From contig OY723313.1 of assembly GCA_963210315.1 (NCBI GenBank), forward strand, positions 558,001 through 622,000: DNA of 64,000 bases, in the 5' to 3' direction. Source of the stretch: Rhynchopus euleeides. Its lineage: Eukaryota; Euglenozoa; Diplonemea; Diplonemida; Diplonemidae. This document shows, in pieces, positions 22,789 through 33,478 of the stretch. Position numbers and translations under genes: made by a program. Under the pieces are notes generated by a model, which was not told the origin of the DNA, did not search any database, and was given only the letters and a program-made list of their open reading frames with translations. Every line of letters starts with the position of its first letter. Position 1 is the stretch's first letter.

Positions 22789-23823
22789 CTAGAGCTGGTA
22801 GAACTCGTCCTCCGCATCCTTCTTTGCCTGGTAGGCCCAGTCGGGGTCGTGTTGTGTCAGCTCGTAGTGGTAGTAGGGGAGCCAGTCGGAGTAGAGGGGG
22901 GAGAGGCCGCCCACCAGGGTGTGGCACTTCAGCAGCGAATGCCTGTCCAGCATCCAGGGGGGTGTGAGGAGGACTGTGGTTTCGATGCCGCCGGGGGCAA
23001 GGCCGAAAACCTTTTCCGCTCTTGCGGCCATGTGCGCGTGGCGGACCTCGTCAGGGACCTGAACCCTGCGCCGGTATTTGTTTTCACTTCCGATGATGAC
23101 AAGCGCAAGCTGGTGCCGCGAGGCGTCTGTCGCGTGGGGCAGCGTGAGCACAAAGTCAACACCCTCACTCTCGCTGTGCGACGCAAGCATCCTGGGCGGC
23201 ACCACGGGGCCCTCCCGGTCGCTGCGGTGCTGGAACATGATTTTTGCAAATTCGCTGACATTCGACTTCCCTGTGGGGATCGCATGCTCGAGGGATGTGC
23301 TCAGCATTCTGCCTAACGCTGACCGGTACCCAGCCCCACCCATGCCGGACAGATGATAAAGGTCATCAATAACAGTCACGTTGGTGAAGAGGAGCGACCT
23401 GACGGTGTCCCACCGCGGGTCAAGGTCGTAGGTTGTCACCCCATTTGCCTTCCGGAAGTAGCCGTGGAATGCCTTGTCAAACGACCCATGGCTGATGAGG
23501 GAGTACTGGATGAGCAGCCTGTGCAAAAAGTTCTGCTCCAGGCCGTGGTCGTACTTCTCAGAGAGGAAGCTGTTCACCCTGTCACGGAGCTTCTTGTTGT
23601 CGTCCCCGCGGTTGAACCACTTCGTCTCCCGCCAGGTGCTCATGATGTCTTCACATTCGCTGAGCGGCGCCTCGATCTTGTTGTACAGCTCTGACACAGC
23701 AAAGGTTCTCACATGAGGGTCCGTCCACCGCGCCTTCTCCGCCGCATAATCAAACGTCTGAGGTCGTTGGTTAGAGGGGTAATACCGTCTCGCCTGGCGC
23801 GAGACAGGCCTTGCGAACTGCAT
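22789..23823 (-). CDS. Unrecognised 344-residue protein, possibly mitochondrial
   Basis: I choose ATG 23823 (MQFARPVSRQARRYYPSNQ); an in-frame ATG at 23874 would add 17 residues. The chosen N-terminus is Arg-rich without acids, as in mitochondrial presequences (inference). The rest is ordinary globular composition with no membrane span: helical N-terminal half (LSECEDIMSTWRETKWFNRG, SFLSEKYDHGLEQNFLHRLL), a centre rich in small residues (LSGMGGAGYRSALGRMLSTS), and a C-terminal half with alternating hydrophobic strands (VDFVLTLPHAT, HQLALVIIGSENKYRRRVQV). It ends with an aromatic-rich tail (YSDWLPYYHYELTQHDPDW). I do not recognise a family. Balanced composition and length make it a confident gene despite the missing function. 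Confidence 0.7.
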   Translation of the reverse strand: MQFARPVSRQARRYYPSNQRPQTFDYAAEKARWTDPHVRTFAVSELYNKIEAPLSECEDIMSTWRETKWFNRGDDNKKLRDRVNSFLSEKYDHGLEQNFLHRLLIQYSLISHGSFDKAFHGYFRKANGVTTYDLDPRWDTVRSLLFTNVTVIDDLYHLSGMGGAGYRSALGRMLSTSLEHAIPTGKSNVSEFAKIMFQHRSDREGPVVPPRMLASHSESEGVDFVLTLPHATDASRHQLALVIIGSENKYRRRVQVPDEVRHAHMAARAEKVFGLAPGGIETTVLLTPPWMLDRHSLLKCHTLVGGLSPLYSDWLPYYHYELTQHDPDWAYQAKKDAEDEFYQL

Positions 23824-24385
23824 GCTGCGCTGCTGTGCTGCGGGGCTGCAGCTCCAGCCCCAGCTGCCGCACACACGGGCACGGCAGAGCTGTGTGGGGG
23901 CTCAGTGTGGGGTACCGCGTCGCCCAGGCAGCCCTTCCCCCTTCCACCAACGATATCCACAGGTGTGCGGTGGTGGCGTCAGGTGTGTTAGAAAGACGAG
24001 GAGAAGACGAAGAGAAACTAAACCCCCCCCGCCTGCATGGGATGATGTGAAGGGTGTGTGATGGGTGTGGGGGGCAGAGAGAGGGGGTAGTGGAGTGGGG
24101 GAATACATAGAAGTACGGTGTATGTGGATGTGGTGGGAGGTGGGATATGAAGAACAGGGTGTAGCACAGAGAGAGACGCACAGATAGAGCTGGTTTCTCG
24201 CTCCTCTCGCTCTGGAGATCAGATGGTGTGTCTCGAGGTGCAGCGAGGAGGGCAGTGAACTGGGGTGGGCAATGGCAGTGATGGCACAGAAGTCGACCTG
24301 CCTTCGGGGGGATCGAGGTGGCGATGAGAACAGTGGGAGGAGAGAGAGAGGGGGGGGTAGTGAAATCGATTTTGAAGGGAGCACA

Positions 24386-24421
24386 ATAATGATCACCCTT
24401 CACTCGTTATGCAGGTTGTGT
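24386..24421. repeat. Short dispersed repeat (ATGATCACCCTTC...GTTATGCAGG)
   Basis: ATGATCACCCTTCACTCG followed by TTATGCAGG recurs at 29219-29249 with one change, and the tail CTTTCACTCGTTATGCA recurs at 16364-16380. It is a short dispersed non-coding repeat. Confidence 0.45.
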
Positions 24422-24466
24422 CTACGGCGATGAGAACAGTGGGAGGAGAGAGAGAGGGGGGGTTTG

Positions 24467-24523
24467 ATTGTCGAGAGTGAATGGAAAAAGCAAGTCTCCC
24501 AGCACCTTCTTGCAATGATAGTC
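24467..24523. repeat. Dispersed repeat family R1, copy 2
   Basis: TTGTCGAGAGTGAATGGAAA, then AGTCTCCCAGCACCTTCTTG and CAATGATAGTCCT, in the order seen at 4068-4143 and 25355-25425. Confidence 0.55.
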
Positions 24524-24759
24524 CTGACAGTGGGAGGAGGGAGAGAGCGGGGGAGGGATTGCTTGATCTGCACGGGCACTATTTTTTAAAGCACTGACAA
24601 CCAATGAGAGTTCATCCTGTCCCGTTGGGGCTTCCTTGCACACCTCCCGCAAGCATATGGCACATAAAGGCAATGTGTGCCAGCCGACTATCCAGAGCTT
24701 TGAAACCACCAGGGGGTCTTTCACCTTTGTTGCAATTCGGTAAAGCTTCCGGCAGTGAA

Positions 24760-24850
24760 AAAGACTTGGTGCTGCGTTCTTTGTTTGTACGAACGGTGCC
24801 TGCGTGTTGCATGCGTGCAGGATAGTGCGAAAAGCTAGCTGTTCTTGCAA
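24760..24850. repeat. Dispersed repeat family R2, copy 3
   Basis: Carries TGCGTTCTTTGTTTGTACGA, CGGTGCCTGCG and AAAAGCTAGCTGTTC, matching the cores and the 3' block of the copies at 308-430 and 12500-12610. Confidence 0.5.
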
Positions 24851-25354
24851 AAAAGGGGGGAAACAAAAAACACACTGCCTGCAGTCTGCGAAGACCCCCC
24901 TCCCCCCATTTCGAGCTTTCGATTTCGCCTTCTGGCTTGCTTGAGTCTAGTTTCTCTGGGAGGAGGAGGGGTGCCTAGGGGAATCGGAGGGGAGGTCACG
25001 GTGGGAAGATATGATTTTCGAGAGTGGTGATAAATCACGTCTCCCCCCCCCCACCCCAACCCACCCCACCCACCCTCAACACTCTCTCGCAATAATGTGC
25101 CTGCTATCACTTATTGTCACTACGACACCCCCCTCCCCGACATGTTGAAACTGTATGCACAACAGGAGTGGCGCGTTGGTTGAGAGGGACGCCTCCAATA
25201 AAGAGCTGCCGTACTATTTCGGGCTGGAAACACTATTTTTCCTGGAATATGCTGCATGGGGGGGGATGGGGGGGATCCGGATATCCTCTCTTTGGGCTTC
25301 TGCCATTTGAACAAAGCTTGCTTTGGGGGGGGGGACAAGAGGGGGGGGGGGATT

Positions 25355-25425
25355 TGATTGTCGAGAGTGAATGGAAAAGCAGGTCTCCCAGCACCTTCTT
25401 GCAACGCTAGTCCTTTTTGTAGTCA
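25355..25425. repeat. Dispersed repeat family R1, copy 3
   Basis: Best-preserved copy: TTGTCGAGAGTGAATGGAAA, AGCAGGTCTCCCAGCACC, TTCTTGCAACGCTAG, CCTTTTTGTAGTCA. Preceded by a G-run of about ten. Confidence 0.55.
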
Positions 25426-26734
25426 AGGGACAAGGGGGGGAGGGGGGGGAGGATGGGTGGGGATGGGCGGGGATGTGAACTTCACCTCCTCTCTCGAGCG
25501 CAGAGGGGGGGGGGGGCTGAGTGCCGTGCGCAAAGTAGGCGCCACACCCTCCCCCACAGCTTGCCACACAAAACAGGGCGAAGGCAGCACCTCCCTCTCC
25601 CGTCCCTCCCCTATGAACGAATCACACTTCATCATCACCTGAAGTCCGCCAGCTGGATCACCTCAGTGATGTCTGAAACATAGTGGTGTGTGTGCGTGTG
25701 TGGGGTGGGGTGCGCCCAGAGCTAGAAAAAGCGCGTTTTCACAAAACAGAAAGAAAACATTTCGCAACAAAATAGACAGACACCCCCCGCCACACTGTGA
25801 AACCAGCTATGCTTCACCTTATCGAATCAGCCGATTGAGCGAATCTGCCACGCCCGCAGGGAGGGGTGTGTATGGAGGGGAACGCGGGGGGAAAAAAACA
25901 CATTTGCTTTTTAGGCATCGACAACCAAGAGAGTTGAGTTGTGGGATGTGCGAGAGGGTGGCGACCATTGCTTGGGTGTAGAATATAACCACCTGTCTGA
26001 GGCAGGGCCTGTGGGCTGCCCAGGCAGTGGCGATGCATAATGGCGTGTCAGGAGGGGTGGGTTGCACTCATCCCTGCTTGGGGATTGGATGCTGGCATGG
26101 AAAAGCCAGCAAACACCACAACCGCCCTTTCCGCAGCAGGGTGTATCCTACGTCTTGGCGTGTCGATAAACACTTCAAACTCATTTTTTTGGGGGAAACT
26201 ATCTGCTGCCTGGAGCAGAAACTAATTGTAGCAGCTTGGCGACTTGCCACAACACCAGGGTCAAAGACCCTGACTATCACGAGAGGAATGTCGCAGGGTG
26301 TGGTGGCAAATATGGCGTGCCGAACAACAACATGTTGTGGGGGTGGGTGTGCATTGCCGCTGCAGACCGAAAAAGGTTGTGGCTTTTTATGTAGGTTGCA
26401 ATGCACCCCTCCGGGACAAAAGTTGACAACGTGCCGTTGTATCCCGAATCCTGCGGGGTGGGGTGGGGCGGGGAGACAGTGACGGGAGGCGGGCCGTCGT
26501 GCGTGGCAGCCCTTCTCGGTGGCGCAGCTCCACACACAAGCTACAGCAGGAGGTGGGGGAGGGTTGGGGGAGGGGGTAGGGGAGTGGGGGTTGAGGCGCA
26601 ATGCACGCTTGGACTACTGCACACACACACACCCTCCTCCCCCGACCCAAACAGTGCCACACCACACACACACACACACCAGACACCCCTCCCGACCCAC
26701 CCGACCACCAGCCAACAGCCTGATGTCACTGAGA

Positions 26735-26965
26735 CTACTCGGGGTACTTCCTTGCGAAGTATTCGCGTTCCAACCGTTCGTCTGCCTCACGGCGGCGACG
26801 CTTAATGTCGTCCTCATCATCATCCATATCCACTCTGTGCTCGGCACTCGAGCTGGCCACTTGAGGCTGCTGGTCAGGCCTCACGTCATTGCCCGGCATC
26901 GCCTGGTTCGCATGTGTGCCGTACTCCGTCTGAACTGCCGGCGTTCCCTTCGCAATCGAGTCGAG
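26735..26965 (-). CDS. Second (alternative or orphan) terminal exon of the COPI-associated-like gene
   Basis: On the minus strand a pyrimidine-containing acceptor (CATTTCATCAG|CTCGAC at 26966/26965) opens a phase-0 frame of 76 codons ending at 26735. Its C-terminus (DDEDDIKRRRREADERLERE then YFARKYPE) is clearly paralogous to the last exon of the gene at 28965-31345 (CDDDIKRRREEEDARLERQY then FGGGVN). Both have the same acceptor phase, similar length (76 and 65 residues) and the same strand, and no other upstream exons of a separate paralogue are visible between them. It may be an alternative 3' exon spliced from the donor at 30258, or a relic of a tandem duplication. Splicing is inferred, not shown. 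Confidence 0.6.
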   Translation of the reverse strand, partial: LDSIAKGTPAVQTEYGTHANQAMPGNDVRPDQQPQVASSSAEHRVDMDDDEDDIKRRRREADERLEREYFARKYPE

Positions 26966-28964
26966 CTGATGAAATGACAGTCAGGGAAATTGAATGGGGG
27001 AGGGGGGGGGGGGGGTGGTCGGGGAGGGGAGATTGCAGGACAGGGAGGTGCAACACGTTAGGCGAAAGCGGGTCCTCCCCCCAACCCCTCCAAAAAATCC
27101 CCTCCCCACCCCCCCCCCCCCACCCTCTCCAATTGGGTAAGGCCGACACCAAATGCAGAAAAGTGATAAAAGGGTGGGCTGCCCATGGCACAGAAAAAAT
27201 CGTCCAATTGGATGCGGGACGGCATCTGGCACACGGGTGTTGCCAGATGCTCATATTTGTACAGATTTGCACCTGCACGCTCGCAGGCAGGGCCCCTACG
27301 CCCACCACCTGCCTCAGCCTCTATTCTGGCTTGTGCTGGCTATAGATGCACCGCCAAGGCCACTGCATCATGAGATATGAGATGCTGGCAGGCACGAGGC
27401 ACAGCCCACTTTTTTGGGGCCCGGGCTGAGGAATTCTCAACCCCTGGGAATGGTTGTGCCAAGGACACCCCCGTGCCCTTGTCTCACGAGGAAGGGAGGT
27501 GATTCCAGAGCCTTGCACCCATCCCAGGCTTCGAACGCAAGGGGAAGCTGTGGCATTTATCAGGTGCACAGCCGGGCACCTCATTTTCTGTGGCAATTTA
27601 TGAATGTGCTTTGTATGCCATATGGGTTTTGACCCCACTCTGAGCTTTGTTGCTGGTGCATTTATTTTCACAGATTTGGGGAGGGGAGGGGATTTTTGGG
27701 CCGAGGGTCGGGTGGGGTGAGTTAGCAGAAACAGAGCCTCCTTTCACACTCCCGGAAAACAGGAGGAGGGCGAAAGGGGTGTGGGTAGGAGGGGAGCGGG
27801 GGGTGGTGTATTATTCGTACCTAGGGTACCCCGAGAGAATGTCACCCCCTGGGTGACCATGGAGAATGTCACCCCCCCCCTCGGCCTCCGCTTGGGGGGT
27901 GACATTCTCCAACAGCCACCCTGTACAGAGGGGGGTGACATTCTTCAACGGTTGCCCTGTGTAGCAGCTGGGAAGAATGTCACCCCCCCTCGGCCCTGGG
28001 CCCTCGAGGGGGGTGACATTCTCTCGGGGTACCCTAGGTAAAAAGTGAAAAGCGAACAGGCTTCTCCCCTTCACTCTCCCCCACTGTCTCGAGGGGAAGT
28101 GTAAAGGGGGGGGATGGGCGGCTAGAGTTAACACATTGCGCGGAAAGGCACATATGCGTGCAAAAAAAATAAAGGAGATAGACAGACGGGACAGACAGGA
28201 CGGACAAAATAGACGGACCGTAAAACGGTGGGGTGGGGGAGGAGGGGGGAGAAGGGGCTGTTAAACCTGAATAACGCTTTCACTGTTCTCCCCCGCTCGC
28301 CCCACCCCACACCCCCTCTCCACCCAGCCAACACAGGCCTGTCTCTAACGAGCTAAATTTCTATCAAATCACAGAATTTTCATGATCTTTGTATCTCATC
28401 CCGCATCCAGAGCAACGACCCACAGTGGCCTCTGGATAGGAGGGGGCATGTCTGACTGCCGAGAATGCGCAGAACAAAAGTGGCGCAGAGCAGAGGGCTC
28501 CCGATATGTGTCCCTTTTGTAGTCACTACACCCAGGCATTGCATTGTTGTTTGCACACACAGGGAAAGCCTGGATAGGAGGGGGGAACAGGGTACTAAAC
28601 CGGGTGAGCTGTGTCCATTGTTTTCCCTCTCACATTACCGTTCCCACTATCCCTCCCCTGCCCCCCCTCACTCCACCTTCCCCCACACCCTCCCTCCCCC
28701 GAAGGGCCTCACTGCGTGGAAGGCCACCTTACCAGGGCCAGCGAGTAATCCACAAAACTCACCAATCCACAAGCCCTCCCTCCTTCATGAGGGCAGACAA
28801 AGAAGTTTAACACCACTACACCACCACCACCACTGCTGCTGCCCCGTTCGGTATGGGCAGGGGTGGGTGGGTGGGTGGGTGGGTCTAGCTCAATTGCTTT
28901 GCTACGCTCACCCACATCCCATCCATTGTGGGGTGTGGGGGAGCTGCATCTCCGCATAACAGGC
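26966..28964. other. Intron/intergenic region with a TA-flanked MITE
   Basis: No other exon is supportable. It contains G/C runs (26999-27014, 27108-27121), a foldback element (27820-28038), and GGGTGGGTGG repeats near 28862-28886. If the exon at 26735-26965 is used as an alternative terminal exon, this interval lies within its upstream intron. Confidence 0.4.
27820..28038. mobile_element. 219-bp foldback MITE with TA target duplication
   Basis: The ends are perfect inverted repeats of about 30 bp (left CCTAGGGTACCCCGAGAGAA then TGTCACCCCC; right its reverse complement ending CCCTAGG), flanked on both sides by TA (27818-27819 and 28039-28040). The interior has further GAATGTCACCCCCC blocks in both orientations, so almost the whole element folds. 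The TA duplication suggests a Tc1/mariner- or PIF/CACTA-type mobilising transposase elsewhere in the genome (inference). Confidence 0.75.
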
Positions 28965-31345
28965 CTAGTTCACACCACCGCCAAAGTATTGGCGCTCGAG
29001 GCGCGCATCTTCTTCCTCCCTCCGTCTTTTGATGTCATCATCACAGCCGTTCGCAGAAGAGCTGAGAGGGGGGTCGCTGGGCTCCGGTTCGTAAGACATA
29101 TAGGTGCCCCGGGTTGCGGGTGCTGCCTGGCGGTGGCCTTGCTGCAGCTCAATGTCGTGCGACTGTTGAGGGGGGGAGGGGGGGGGGGTAGTGAAAATAG
29201 AAGAAGAAGGGAGCACAAGAATGATCACCCTTCGCTCGTTATGCAGGAAGGGGGATAGAAGTGAAGAAGTGAAGGAGGGAGGAATATATTTTTCGTTCAT
29301 CTGGGTCGGGCCGTGGTTGGACACGGCCTAAAATCGTTTTCAAATCGTTTCGAAATCTGGCACGCGGTGTCAGGGCTTCAGATAGTAGGGCAGTTTCCCC
29401 TACCCCCATCGCCTCCCCATCCCTTTGAAACAGTCTTCCGCAGAAGACTTAACCGCTGTAAAGCGCTGAAGACACTCTGGTTGAGCGATATTTACACAGC
29501 ACACCCACATTGTGACTTGCATCCCCAAGCTCGCAACACAGCACTCACAGTATTGCCCCACAGAATCACTGGGGGGTGGGTGGGGAGGGGAGGAGAGGGG
29601 AACTTCATTTGAATCAGAAGGCACGGCTGAGCACGTAAGAGCAAGACATGATGTGGCAGGGAAACATCTGCACGTTGTTTGGACACAACGGTAAAGAAAA
29701 TGGGATTTTCTCGGGAGGAGAGGGATGGAGTGGGGTGTAGGTGCAGCTGTTAAATAATCATGGCGGTCGGCAAACTTCCCACCCTTGGCAGCCCCCCCCC
29801 CCCCCAAAGTTAAAATTGTTATTCCACCAGGGGGGTCTTGGGTTATGGGCGTTGAGACCCCTTCACCTTTGACTGCCAATCACAAAATATCCCCCCAATG
29901 ATATCGAAACTCTGTGAAACTTTCAAAATAATGCCTTCCGGGTTCTCAACAAGAAACCTGAAGGAATACCCCGGAATATTGGAGAGCTAAATTTTGCCGA
30001 GAACACCCCCCCCTCCTCCTCCTCCACCCCCCCCCCCTCCACAAAATACCCCGCGACTGTTTGCCACCAGCGGATTATCCCCCTCCGTAGTTCGCCCTCT
30101 CCAATGCAAGCAAGGACACCCCTCCCTCCCTCCCTCCCTCCCTCACTCCCTCACTCCCTCACTCCCTCACTCCCTCTGCGGAAGCAAAGCAATGCAATGT
30201 GCGCTGGGCTGCAAACCGAGCTCCTGTGCCGCACTCTCTCACCCTGTCTCTTGCATACCTCTGCACCTCGACCCGAGGACACCACCGACGGGGCGGCGCC
30301 AGTGTTGTTGATAGACTGCCTGGCCCCAGGCTTCTTGTCACTGTCACCGTCACCAAACTTGCGGCGCCACCACCCCCCAATGCCCCGGTTTTTCTTTTCG
30401 GTGGCAACCTGCCCTTCCAGGAGGAGGATGGCCTCGCCGAGGTGCTGCACCCCATCCTCGTCGTTCATCTTCTTCAGCAGAGCAAGGTTGGCAAGCGGCG
30501 ACTGTGGGCAGTGAAAACAAAGAGGGTGGGGAGGGATTGAAGAGAAGGCAATAGAAACACTTGCCGCCACTCGCACACGACACCCAAAACAAACCGCAAG
30601 ATCTCAGGCGTGGAACAGCTATCGGGTGGTGAGGAGAGGAGAGGCAAAGCAGAACTAAATAATGTTCACTTTCCTTCATGCAGGCAGTGTGAAGGAGGGT
30701 GTTCAACAAAACAAGGGCCCCTCTCCACACCGTTGTGTGGGGGGTGCCAGTGATGGCATGGTCTCATATATTTCATACCTTGCCGGTGCGTGAGGATTCC
30801 TCACCCCCGCGGCGCACCTTCCGGACAACCTCGTTGCTGTCTTTGCTGCGGAGGCAGCAGCACGAGAGCAGGATGTACAGGGTCCCTGTCCCGACGAAAC
30901 AGAATCCCATCGCCTTCACGACGTTCTTCAGGGAGTCGCCCTTAAGCCCCAGAACTTCGGAGGAGCCCATATCCGCTGCCTCGTGCACAATCTGGATGCC
31001 GAGGTAGAGCTGCATGAAGCCACGTCCCGGCCAGTAGTGCAGGAACAGCGCGTAGTTAAACACCCACAGTGGCTCCCATTCCACGAGGAAGAGGATAAGG
31101 CTCAGCAGCAGCCAGAAGATGTAGTTCACCACCGCAGCAGCCTTCTCGGCGTTGGAATACTTTGCCTCGTCGTGCTGCTTGCCGCTGGGCCCCGTCTCCT
31201 CCTCCTTGCCGAACACATCAGATATCACAAACACGCAGCCTGTGATAGTCGCGATGCAGGAGCAGATCACAAGGAACGTCAGGATTTTCTTCAGCCAGTC
31301 GTTGACAAACTGCGTCGCGCATGACTCTTTCTCTTGGTTTGGCAT
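28965..31345 (-). CDS. Four-pass membrane protein resembling COPI-associated/TVP15 family, three exons
   Basis: Exons 31345-30779, 30501-30259 and 29162-28965 give 189+81+65 = 335 residues, all phase 0. Donors are AAG|GTATGA and GAG|GTATGC; acceptors CCCACAG|TCG and CAACAG|TCG. Exon 1 encodes four hydrophobic segments (about 20-42, 72-92, 98-118, 148-165). The third carries FLHYWPGRGFMQLYLGIQI, matching the W-x-GRG...Y-x-G signature of COPI-associated/TVP15-like Golgi membrane proteins. A di-cysteine run (CCCLRSK) follows TM4. Exon 2 starts SPLANLALLKKMND and is helical; exon 3 ends in a charged DDIKRRREEEDARLERQYF tail, presumably cytosolic. I start at MPNQEKES because the upstream extension to 31489 is Pro/His-rich. 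The Golgi role is inferred from the family. A paralogous terminal exon lies downstream at 26735-26965. Confidence 0.72.
30118..30177. repeat. (CCCT)n / (CACTCCCT)n microsatellite
   Basis: A run of CCCT units passes into CACTCCCT units, located in intron 2 of the COPI-associated-like gene. Confidence 0.8.
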
Positions 31346-31608
31346 ATTCGCGGTTGGGGGGGAGGGGGGGGTGCACTCTTGGTGACTCTCCCCTGAGGAT
31401 GCAGGAAATTCGTGTGGCAGCGGAAGCAAAGGGTGCGATGGATGGATAAAGCAACGCCTGCAGACGGGGAGGGGGGCAGGGTTCAACAAATGCGCATTAT
31501 GCGTATTCGGATAACTGGGGGGAGGGGGTAAAGAGTAGAAAGCATACTGGGGAGGTAGGGGGGGTCATACGCCTCTCTAAAAAGCGAGTAAAACGGGAAA
31601 CTTTAACA

Positions 31609-32470
31609 ATGCCAAAAATCGAACATCTGCCCAGCTCTGCCCACACGCATCTGGAGCACCCGCGTGTTGATGGCGTCTGGTGGCGCTTCCCTCGTGGACT
31701 TGCCCACAACAGCACGGATGCCAACACGTGCTTCATGGCAGCCACCCTGCAGCTCCTGGAGCACCACCTCCGTTCCCTCTTGCTGCACGAGGGACGCTCT
31801 GTGACACACCCGGAGCGAGTACCCGCTGCTCGCGTGCCCGTCTGATCTGACTGAGGCAGCACAGCAAGATGGTGCCCCGCTGGGTGGGCTGAGGGATTTG
31901 AGGGCAGGTCAGACTCGTGTATTCGCGGAGATTCCGGACGATCGGTTCTGGAGCCGTGGTCAGGTCTGTGCCGCTGAGTTCCTGATGCCGTTCCTGGCTG
32001 TCATCCGGCGCGAGTGGACTTCCTGGGCGAGGAAGCAGCCGTCCGGGACGACTGTGGTCTGTCCCCTTCCCTTTGTGCGCACCCGCATGGTGCTTACTTG
32101 TTCTGCGTGCAGCAATCCTTCGGGTGGGGAGGTGGACCAGGTCTTCCAGGGCTACTTCCCCCTGCGTGTGGCTCAGTCTGGGGGGGGCAAGTATCGTCAC
32201 CTCCACGGGCAACGCGTCGCCTCGAAACGACGACCCGGCCAACGACGACGAGGTGTCCCGGTACGACCGGGGATGCGGAGTTGGTGGGTGGAGGTGCCGC
32301 GGTTGCATAGGCCGCGGATGACGAGGCGGGAGCGGCGCGCGTTGCGCCGTAAGTGGAAGTGGGTGCCGGTGGCAAGGGAGGACGGACGGGCAGCGAAAGC
32401 GGGCCCAGGGGTGTTGGAGGCGCTGGGGGTGATGGCGGATCTCCTCGGAGGTGTTCTCGGGGAGAGATAG
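31609..32470 (+). pseudogene. Ubiquitin-specific-protease-like (peptidase C19) relic, frameshifted
   Basis: Frame 1 (31609-31845) contains STDANTCFMAATLQLLEHHL, a good match to the USP catalytic Cys box (NTCFMNxxLQ). After a stop at 31843-31845 the next frame (open from about 31841 to 32470) reads WSRGQVCAAEFLMPFLAVIR, matching the second USP box (GQQDAxEFL), and then LTCSACSN...VFQGYFPLRV, like the zinc-ribbon and following strand of USPs. The His box is not recognisable; downstream sequence becomes Arg-rich and other frames open, so the gene is broken and truncated. It is on the opposite strand to all host genes and borders the repeat region, so it may derive from a mobile element or be a dead gene. 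Probably inactive as read. Confidence 0.55.
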
Positions 32471-32819
32471 ACTGGTAACCCCTACACGGTGGCCAGGTCA
32501 GTGCGGGATAACCCCAGCGGGATAACCGATGGGATAACCTTATCGGGATAAGCTGCTTCTCCCCCCTACGTGACCTAAAACACGCCGCCTCTGGGCGAGG
32601 GTGGGCGAGTTAGAAGGGTAACCCCTGCAGAGATTTGGGCAAATCCAAAAAGCGACAAAAAATAATTTCACACTTGTGCAAATTTTGACGATTTTCGGGT
32701 GGTGGGCGGGCCCAAGCCACGACAGTCGACGGACAGCACCTCGTCACCATTCAGCCACTATCGGGCAGCAGTTCATCTCCAGGGCAGCAGCTGTGTCTCG
32801 ACCACTCAGCCCAGCCCAC
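32471..32819. other. Non-coding transition with GGGATAACC repeats
   Basis: GGGATAACC-type units recur three or four times in 32506-32550. The rest is A/T-richer sequence without gene features. Confidence 0.5.
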
Positions 32820-33360
32820 GTCGGAACCTCCGACCGCGTGCGCACTGGACTTCAATCTGATGGCAACGGGCAGCACTTCAGGCACAAACAGGCATGTACT
32901 AGACATCATTCAGAACCAAACGGGCAGCACTTCGAGTTCAAACGGGCGTGTCCTAGCCTTCATTCTGCATCGCATCTTCACAATTGCATGTCCTCGCCCT
33001 TTGCCTCGAGCAAACGGGCAGCATTCAGAGTCCAAACAGGCATGTACTAGACTTCATCCAGTTCGACGTACGGTCGAAACGGGCATGTCCGAACCCCGTG
33101 CCTCCCGCAAACGGGCATGTACTGGACTTCATTCTGCCGTAAACGGACAGCATTCAGAATTCAAACGGGCATGTACCAGACCCCATCCTGCATCACAACA
33201 GCCGCGAACGGGCAGCATCTGGGCTTCAAACCGGCATGTGCTGGCCTTCGTGCTGCATCACGATGGCTGCAAACGGGCAGTCTTCCATTCTGCCGCAACG
33301 GACAGCATCCAGGGTGCAAACGGGCATGTACTAGCCTTCAGCAGGCCGAACACCTTGGCA
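32820..33360. repeat. Diverged minisatellite (AAACGGGCATGTACTAGAC family)
   Basis: Blocks of AACGGGCATGTACTAG(A/C)CTTC and AACGGGCAGCATTC(A/G)GAGTTC alternate irregularly with CATTCTGC and CATCACA blocks. About a dozen partially degenerate units can be followed. Open frames across it are by-products of the repeat. Confidence 0.65.
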
Positions 33361-33478
33361 AACACTCGGCCTGCGGGGCATTTGGGGTCGACCACGAGAA
33401 TGGCGTTGAACAATCACAGAACCGCATAACAAATCGTTGACACTTGAAGGAAGGCCAGGAAGACCCTCCGGGAGACGA

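Larger units (their letters stand above)
23824..26734. other. Intergenic region with R1/R2 repeat copies
   Basis: No supportable gene. The interval holds several dispersed repeat copies (24386-24421, 24467-24523, 24760-24850, about 25010-25140, 25355-25425), long G-runs and a CA-rich tract near 26622-26680. Confidence 0.5.

Noticed and set aside
22789-22927. Possible tRNA or structured RNA signals in GC-rich stretches of the window
   Set aside because: I looked for GGTTCRANNCC T-loop sequences paired with D-loop motifs on both strands and found no convincing clover-leaf anywhere.
32506-32550. GGGATAACC repeats as telomere-like sequence
   Set aside because: Only three or four irregular units, internal to the window, and not a known telomere repeat.
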